Source: Candidatus Peregrinibacteria bacterium (GTDB lineage Bacteria; Patescibacteriota; Gracilibacteria; UBA1369; PNNO01). From it: DNA of 9,036 nucleotides. A model generated the notes under the pieces. It was not told where the DNA came from. It saw only the letters and a list, made by a program, of their open reading frames with translations, and made no database searches. The stretch spans positions 1 through 9,036 of the forward strand of contig WJKT01000052.1 in the NCBI GenBank assembly GCA_014728955.1, in the 5' to 3' direction. A program made the position numbers and the translations under genes. Shown here one piece after another: positions 5,859 to 9,036 of the stretch (positions are counted from its first letter, which is position 1; the number at the start of each line of letters is the position of its first letter).

Positions 5859-5886
5859 AATATAACTAAATACACTTGTGAGTAAA
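5859..5886 (-). promoter_or_regulatory. Possible tspO promoter
   Basis: On the minus strand TTTACT (5886-5881), 16 bp, TATATT (5864-5859). Both hexamers are imperfect. The -35 overlaps half of the 14-bp palindrome at 5883-5896, which would place that palindrome well for control of tspO. Confidence 0.35.
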
Positions 5887-5896
5887 CAGCTGTTTA
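5883..5896. promoter_or_regulatory. Perfect 14-bp palindrome, candidate operator
   Basis: TAAACAGCTGTTTA is an uninterrupted palindrome in the divergent gap between tspO and the hemerythrin gene. It overlaps the presumed tspO -35 and lies about 45 bp ahead of the hemerythrin start. The position suits a dimeric regulator acting on both genes. The regulator is not identified, and no known operator was recognised. Confidence 0.35.
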
Positions 5897-5939
5897 TTTA
5901 TCATATCAAAGACATACTATCTTATTACCATAATGCATT

Positions 5940-6470
5940 ATGAATCCCTTTGATCTTATTATACGCGAACACACCCTTATTTTAGACTTACTAAATGCCC
6001 TTGAAAAAAAGATCCCAACAATACAAAAGCAAGAAGAACCACCTTGTTTCCTTCATGACGTGCTTGATTTTTTTATTACGTACGGAGATAAAACACATCA
6101 TGGAAAAGAAGAAGATATTTTGTTTAGAGAGATTGGGCAAAAAAATCTCAAAGAAAATCTTAAAAAGACATTGGCAAAGTTATTGGAGGAACATGTTGAA
6201 GCGCGAGAAAAGATACAAAAACTAAAAACGCTCCATGAAAAACAACAAAAAGGAGATACAAACGCGCACACGGAAATAATTTCGTTATTGAAAAGCTTTA
6301 TAACTTTTTACAGAAAACATATTGATACAGAAAACAATCATTTTTTCAAAGAAGCATTATCACATATAAACGAGAAGGAACTGGAAACGCTCAGCAAAGA
6401 GTGTGCCGAATTCGACAGGAGTATGATTCATGAAAAATACAAACAAGCGGTACAAGCTATGAGTCAATAG
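5940..6470 (+). CDS. Hemerythrin-like HHE-domain protein
   Basis: A four-helix-bundle protein, 176 aa, expected to bind a non-haem di-iron centre in the cytoplasm. Visible ligands in the right order are H11 (REH), H54 and E58 (HHGKEED), H85 (EEHVEAR), and H127 and E131 (YRKHIDTENNHFF). This complete set is typical of HHE proteins that bind oxygen or nitric oxide, or act in iron and oxidative-stress homeostasis. Which role applies here is not decidable. A charged C-terminal helix (about 145-176) follows. The start is ATG at 5940; no Shine-Dalgarno is present and the leader is AT-rich. The last 14 bp overlap the 3' end of lgt on the other strand. Confidence 0.9.
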   Translation: MNPFDLIIREHTLILDLLNALEKKIPTIQKQEEPPCFLHDVLDFFITYGDKTHHGKEEDILFREIGQKNLKENLKKTLAKLLEEHVEAREKIQKLKTLHEKQQKGDTNAHTEIISLLKSFITFYRKHIDTENNHFFKEALSHINEKELETLSKECAEFDRSMIHEKYKQAVQAMSQ

Positions 6471-7245
6471 CCTTACGTCCGCGTATTCCCACATATACAA
6501 AATACCCAAGTGCTATCACCACCGGTACAATGCTGAGCCACTGCCCCATTGAAAGTGGTATGTCTTGCGAAAGAATGTGCCTTTTTTTCCAAAATTCAAC
6601 AATAAATCTGGTACTGAAATAGAGCAATACATACAAGAAAAGAATAAAAAGCGGTGGTAATTTTTTGTAATAGTAACGGTAAACAAAAAAGAGCACGAAG
6701 AAAATTGCAAAACTTAATCCGGCTTCATAAAATTGTGATGGATGGCGAGGAAAATCTTCTCCCAATTTGGTAAATACCACTCCCCAACTTCCATCCGTAG
6801 GTCTCCCTACAATTTCCGAATTAAAAAAGTTTCCCAACCGTACAAAACCGGCGGTAATAGGCATCCCCAAAACCAACAAATCAGCATATTTTGTAAAACG
6901 AACACGCTGAAACGCAAGCCACAATACATACGCTACAAAAAGACCAATAGCAGCTCCGTGACTGGCAAGACCGCCTTTCCATATATACAATATTTCAAGA
7001 GGATGTTGTAAATAAAAATCCGCTTCATAGAAAAAAACATGTCCCAAACGAGCACCGATAACCATACCGATAAACAAAAACAAAGCGACTGTTTCAAAAT
7101 GGGAAACAGGATATTTTTCGCGCTTAAAAATCCATCGGGTAAAAAAGAAATTAATTAATAAACCTATAACAAAAAGCAGGCCGTACCAACGAAGTGTTAA
7201 TCCGCCAAACGAAGCAATAATAGGAGAAATTTCATGAATAAACAT
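6457..7245 (-). CDS. lgt: Prolipoprotein diacylglyceryl transferase
   Basis: Integral membrane enzyme that moves diacylglyceryl from phosphatidylglycerol to the lipobox cysteine of prolipoproteins, the first step of lipoprotein maturation. 262 aa with about seven hydrophobic segments. Family landmarks: RWYG (19-22), GARLGH (64-69), WKGGLASHG (89-97, H96 matching the E. coli H103 position), RLGNFFNSEIVGRP (136-149, the Lgt signature with R136, N139, E144 and G147), PRHPSQFYEA (166-175) and TRFIVEF (212-218, R213 matching R239). All key residues are present, so it should be active. It lies 37 bp downstream of the ZIP transporter gene on the same strand, and no Shine-Dalgarno precedes the ATG. 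Confidence 0.96.
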   Translation of the reverse strand: MFIHEISPIIASFGGLTLRWYGLLFVIGLLINFFFTRWIFKREKYPVSHFETVALFLFIGMVIGARLGHVFFYEADFYLQHPLEILYIWKGGLASHGAAIGLFVAYVLWLAFQRVRFTKYADLLVLGMPITAGFVRLGNFFNSEIVGRPTDGSWGVVFTKLGEDFPRHPSQFYEAGLSFAIFFVLFFVYRYYYKKLPPLFILFLYVLLYFSTRFIVEFWKKRHILSQDIPLSMGQWLSIVPVVIALGYFVYVGIRGRKAIDS

Positions 7246-7276
7246 AGAAACGGTTTACAAAAATCGCATCATCAAA

Positions 7277-7285
7277 AGTATATCA
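7277..7285 (-). promoter_or_regulatory. Possible internal promoter for lgt (extended -10)
   Basis: The minus strand reads TGATATACT, an extended -10 whose TGA is the stop codon of the upstream ZIP gene. The -35 region inside that gene is a poor match. Transcripts would begin near 7270, about 25 nt before lgt. Confidence 0.3.
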
Positions 7286-8095
7286 CACCATAAGCAAGCT
7301 AATAGCCATAAGCGCCATTCCGCTAATCAAACCGTATATTGAACAATGATGGTGCCCGTATTTTTGCGAAGACGGCAATAATTCATCAAGTGATATATAC
7401 ACCATAATCCCCGCTATAACCCCAAACATAATTCCAAACACCATATCAGTCATATAATTTGCCAGGAAGAAAAAGGCGAACAACGCACCCACCGGTTCGG
7501 CAAACCCTGACAACAGCGAGTAAAAAAATGCCTTCTTTTTACTGCCGGTACCATAATAAATAGGAATGGAAACAGCTATACCTTCAGGGACATTATGAAT
7601 AGCTATTGCAATAGCAAGTGCTATTCCCAGCTTTACATCGGATAACGTTCCCATAAACGTTATAAGCCCTTCCGGAAAATTATGTATAGCTATCGCAACA
7701 GCGGTAAACATACCAACACGATGCAGTCTTTTAAAACGACGCGCCTTTCGTTTATCACGCATTTCTTCAGGCGTATGAACTTCGTGAGGGTTTTCAAATG
7801 ATGGAACAATACAATCGATAATGGCAACCAGGGCAATACCTGCAAAGAAAGAAAGGGCAGCTGCCCATGCCCCCCCCGCTTCACCAAAAGAAGCGGTAAA
7901 GTATTCACGTGCATCAGGGAAAATTTCAACAAAGGAGACATAAATCATCACCCCTGCGGAAAAACCGAGTGCAACGGAAAGTAATTTGGTATTTGTTCTC
8001 TTTGCTACAAACGCAAGCATACTCCCCACGCCCGTAGAAAGACCGGCCAGAACAGTTAATCCGAAAGCCAGCAATACGGTGTTGGTCTCTATCAT
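7283..8095 (-). CDS. zupT: ZIP-family divalent metal transporter (ZupT-like)
   Basis: Membrane importer of zinc and, in ZupT relatives, also iron, manganese or cobalt. 270 aa with eight likely helices. The two metal-site motifs are intact: AIHNFPEG (136-143, helix 4) and AIHNVPEG (165-172, helix 5), with a further conserved Glu in SGFAEPVGA (196-204). The cytoplasmic loop between helices 3 and 4 (about 98-127) is highly charged and contains HEVHTPEE (104-111), where ZIP proteins often have a variable His-rich metal-sensing loop. It is in series with lgt downstream, and it has its own promoter in the 84-bp gap after the DUF389 gene. Gene symbol by similarity to ZupT; the preferred metal is unknown. 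Confidence 0.92.
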   Translation of the reverse strand: MIETNTVLLAFGLTVLAGLSTGVGSMLAFVAKRTNTKLLSVALGFSAGVMIYVSFVEIFPDAREYFTASFGEAGGAWAAALSFFAGIALVAIIDCIVPSFENPHEVHTPEEMRDKRKARRFKRLHRVGMFTAVAIAIHNFPEGLITFMGTLSDVKLGIALAIAIAIHNVPEGIAVSIPIYYGTGSKKKAFFYSLLSGFAEPVGALFAFFFLANYMTDMVFGIMFGVIAGIMVYISLDELLPSSQKYGHHHCSIYGLISGMALMAISLLMV

Positions 8096-8129
8096 TTCAA
8101 GTTCATAAAGCGGTATATTTTAGTACGAG

Positions 8130-8158
8130 ATACTACCACACCCGCAGAGACTTTACAA
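8130..8158 (-). promoter_or_regulatory. Promoter for the zupT-lgt pair
   Basis: On the minus strand TTGTAA (8158-8153), 17 bp, TAGTAT (8135-8130) preceded by TG at -15/-14 (TGGTAGTAT). Predicted start is about 8123, 28 nt before the ZIP ATG. No Zur-like dyad was recognised. Confidence 0.55.
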
Positions 8159-8179
8159 AACCTTGAAGATATAAAACGT

Positions 8180-9031
8180 CTATTCGTCTTGACCGCTTTT
8201 TTTCTTCTGTTGCTGTTCTTCCAATTCAATTGCCTCAGAAACGTTTTTCTTTACCTGTTCCATTTTCTCAACAGCTTTTTGAGCTTTATCTTTCGCTTTT
8301 TTAAACTTTTTAAGATCTTCGACTTCTTTTACTTTTTCTTTTACAATTTTTTTACTTTTTTGGAATTTTAATAATGAGAAAACAATAAGACTTCCAACAA
8401 TAATTCCAAAAAGATTTAAGAAATAAATAATCAAATAAAACCGTGCGTATTCAAACGAAAACGTTCCCAAATTAATACCCAACAAACTAAGTGGCGGTAC
8501 CAACGATACGGAAATGGCAACCCCCGGAAGAATATCCGAAACTTCCTTTCGAACCCACGCAAACGTTGCCGCAATACCCGAGGCAGAAGCCACAATAAAA
8601 TAAAGCATTGCCGTTCGCAGATCGTTTACAAATATTTGGGTAATATCCTGTATGCCGAAAAGAAGCGTAAAAACACACGAAATAACAATAGAGAACAATG
8701 TTGATTTAACCAGGAGAATAAGCGGTCCTTTTGTAGCGCCCAACTCGGCGGTTGAAATGCCTAACGATATAACCAAGATAGGCGTTAATATAGGCGTAAC
8801 AAGCATTCCTCCAATAACAATGGGGGCGTTTTGCAATAAAAGCCCGCATGTAACAATCACAACCGACAGTACCAACAAGGTATAATAGATTGAACTCGGC
8901 TGACTTTGAACAAACAATTCATCGATTGTTTTATATTTATCCTTTCTTTCAACATTTAATATTTGAGATTCTTTTTCTAACTCTTTTGTCTTTTCTTTTG
9001 TCTTTGGCTTAATAAACTCCGGCGAATTCAT
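8180..9031 (-). CDS. DUF389 (TIGR00341-type) membrane protein with coiled-coil tail
   Basis: Membrane protein of unknown function from the DUF389 family. Six hydrophobic segments at about 48-66, 70-92, 104-126, 139-160, 167-189 and 196-221. Family hallmarks are NAPIVIGGMLVTPILTPIL (68-86) and GVAISVSLVPPL (170-181). The N-terminal 45 residues are hydrophilic and Lys/Glu-rich. The last 60 residues (222-283) are an uninterrupted charged helix, probably a cytoplasmic coiled coil, ending QQQKKKSGQDE. The ATG at 9031 is only 5 bases from the window edge, so a start further upstream cannot be excluded. It ends 84 bp before zupT, which has a promoter of its own. No reaction can be assigned. Confidence 0.88.
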   Translation of the reverse strand: MNSPEFIKPKTKEKTKELEKESQILNVERKDKYKTIDELFVQSQPSSIYYTLLVLSVVIVTCGLLLQNAPIVIGGMLVTPILTPILVISLGISTAELGATKGPLILLVKSTLFSIVISCVFTLLFGIQDITQIFVNDLRTAMLYFIVASASGIAATFAWVRKEVSDILPGVAISVSLVPPLSLLGINLGTFSFEYARFYLIIYFLNLFGIIVGSLIVFSLLKFQKSKKIVKEKVKEVEDLKKFKKAKDKAQKAVEKMEQVKKNVSEAIELEEQQQKKKSGQDE

Positions 9032-9036
9032 AAACA

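Noticed and set aside
5819..5875. 19-residue N-terminal extension of TspO
   Set aside because: No similarity to the family; the ATG at 5818 gives the usual length and places helix 1 normally.
1..9036. CRISPR array, insertion sequence or prophage
   Set aside because: No regularly spaced repeats, transposase, integrase or attachment duplication seen.

Overview
The window looks like chromosomal DNA from an AT-rich bacterium (roughly 40% GC by eye). It has short intergenic gaps, small gene sizes and sigma70-type promoters, and almost no start codon is preceded by a Shine-Dalgarno sequence. All three stop codons are used (gmk TAG, korA TGA, zupT TGA, prx TAA), so the code is standard and TGA is not recoded. 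The gene mix (two-subunit 2-oxoacid oxidoreductase with a flavodoxin, TspO, HHE hemerythrin, DUF389 protein, ZIP transporter, Lgt) would suit a Patescibacteria/CPR-like lineage. That placement is inference; no marker gene here proves it.

Layout. On the minus strand at the left, gmk (guanylate kinase) runs straight into a tRNA-Gln(CUG) gene. The gmk stop codon is nucleotides 8-10 of the tRNA, and an intrinsic terminator follows the tRNA. Divergent from gmk is a near-consensus extended -10 promoter (874-902) that faces about 530 bp with no credible protein. This stretch (about 909-1441) alternates A-rich linkers with strong hairpins, contains a closed two-hairpin junction, and ends in a 13-bp stem plus T-tract. 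It is the best candidate for an undescribed element: a long structured noncoding RNA.

Next come a convergent 2-Cys peroxiredoxin with a Cys-rich N-terminus, and a divergent operon flavodoxin - korA (gamma-alpha fusion) - korB. In this operon the flavodoxin stop and the korA start abut directly, and no ferredoxin subunit gene is present, so the flavodoxin is probably the electron acceptor. A convergent tspO follows. It is divergent from a hemerythrin-like gene, and the region between them holds a perfect 14-bp palindrome. The hemerythrin gene overlaps the 3' end of lgt by 14 bp. The right part is a minus-strand series, DUF389 membrane protein - zupT-like metal transporter - lgt, with a good promoter ahead of zupT and a possible internal one ahead of lgt.

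How the parts may fit: the 2-oxoacid oxidoreductase makes acyl-CoA, CO2 and low-potential electrons carried by flavodoxin, and it is normally oxygen-sensitive. The neighbouring peroxiredoxin, di-iron hemerythrin and TspO would fit an anaerobe coping with oxygen or peroxide. The lgt/zupT/DUF389 group serves envelope and ion homeostasis, and gmk plus tRNA-Gln are housekeeping.
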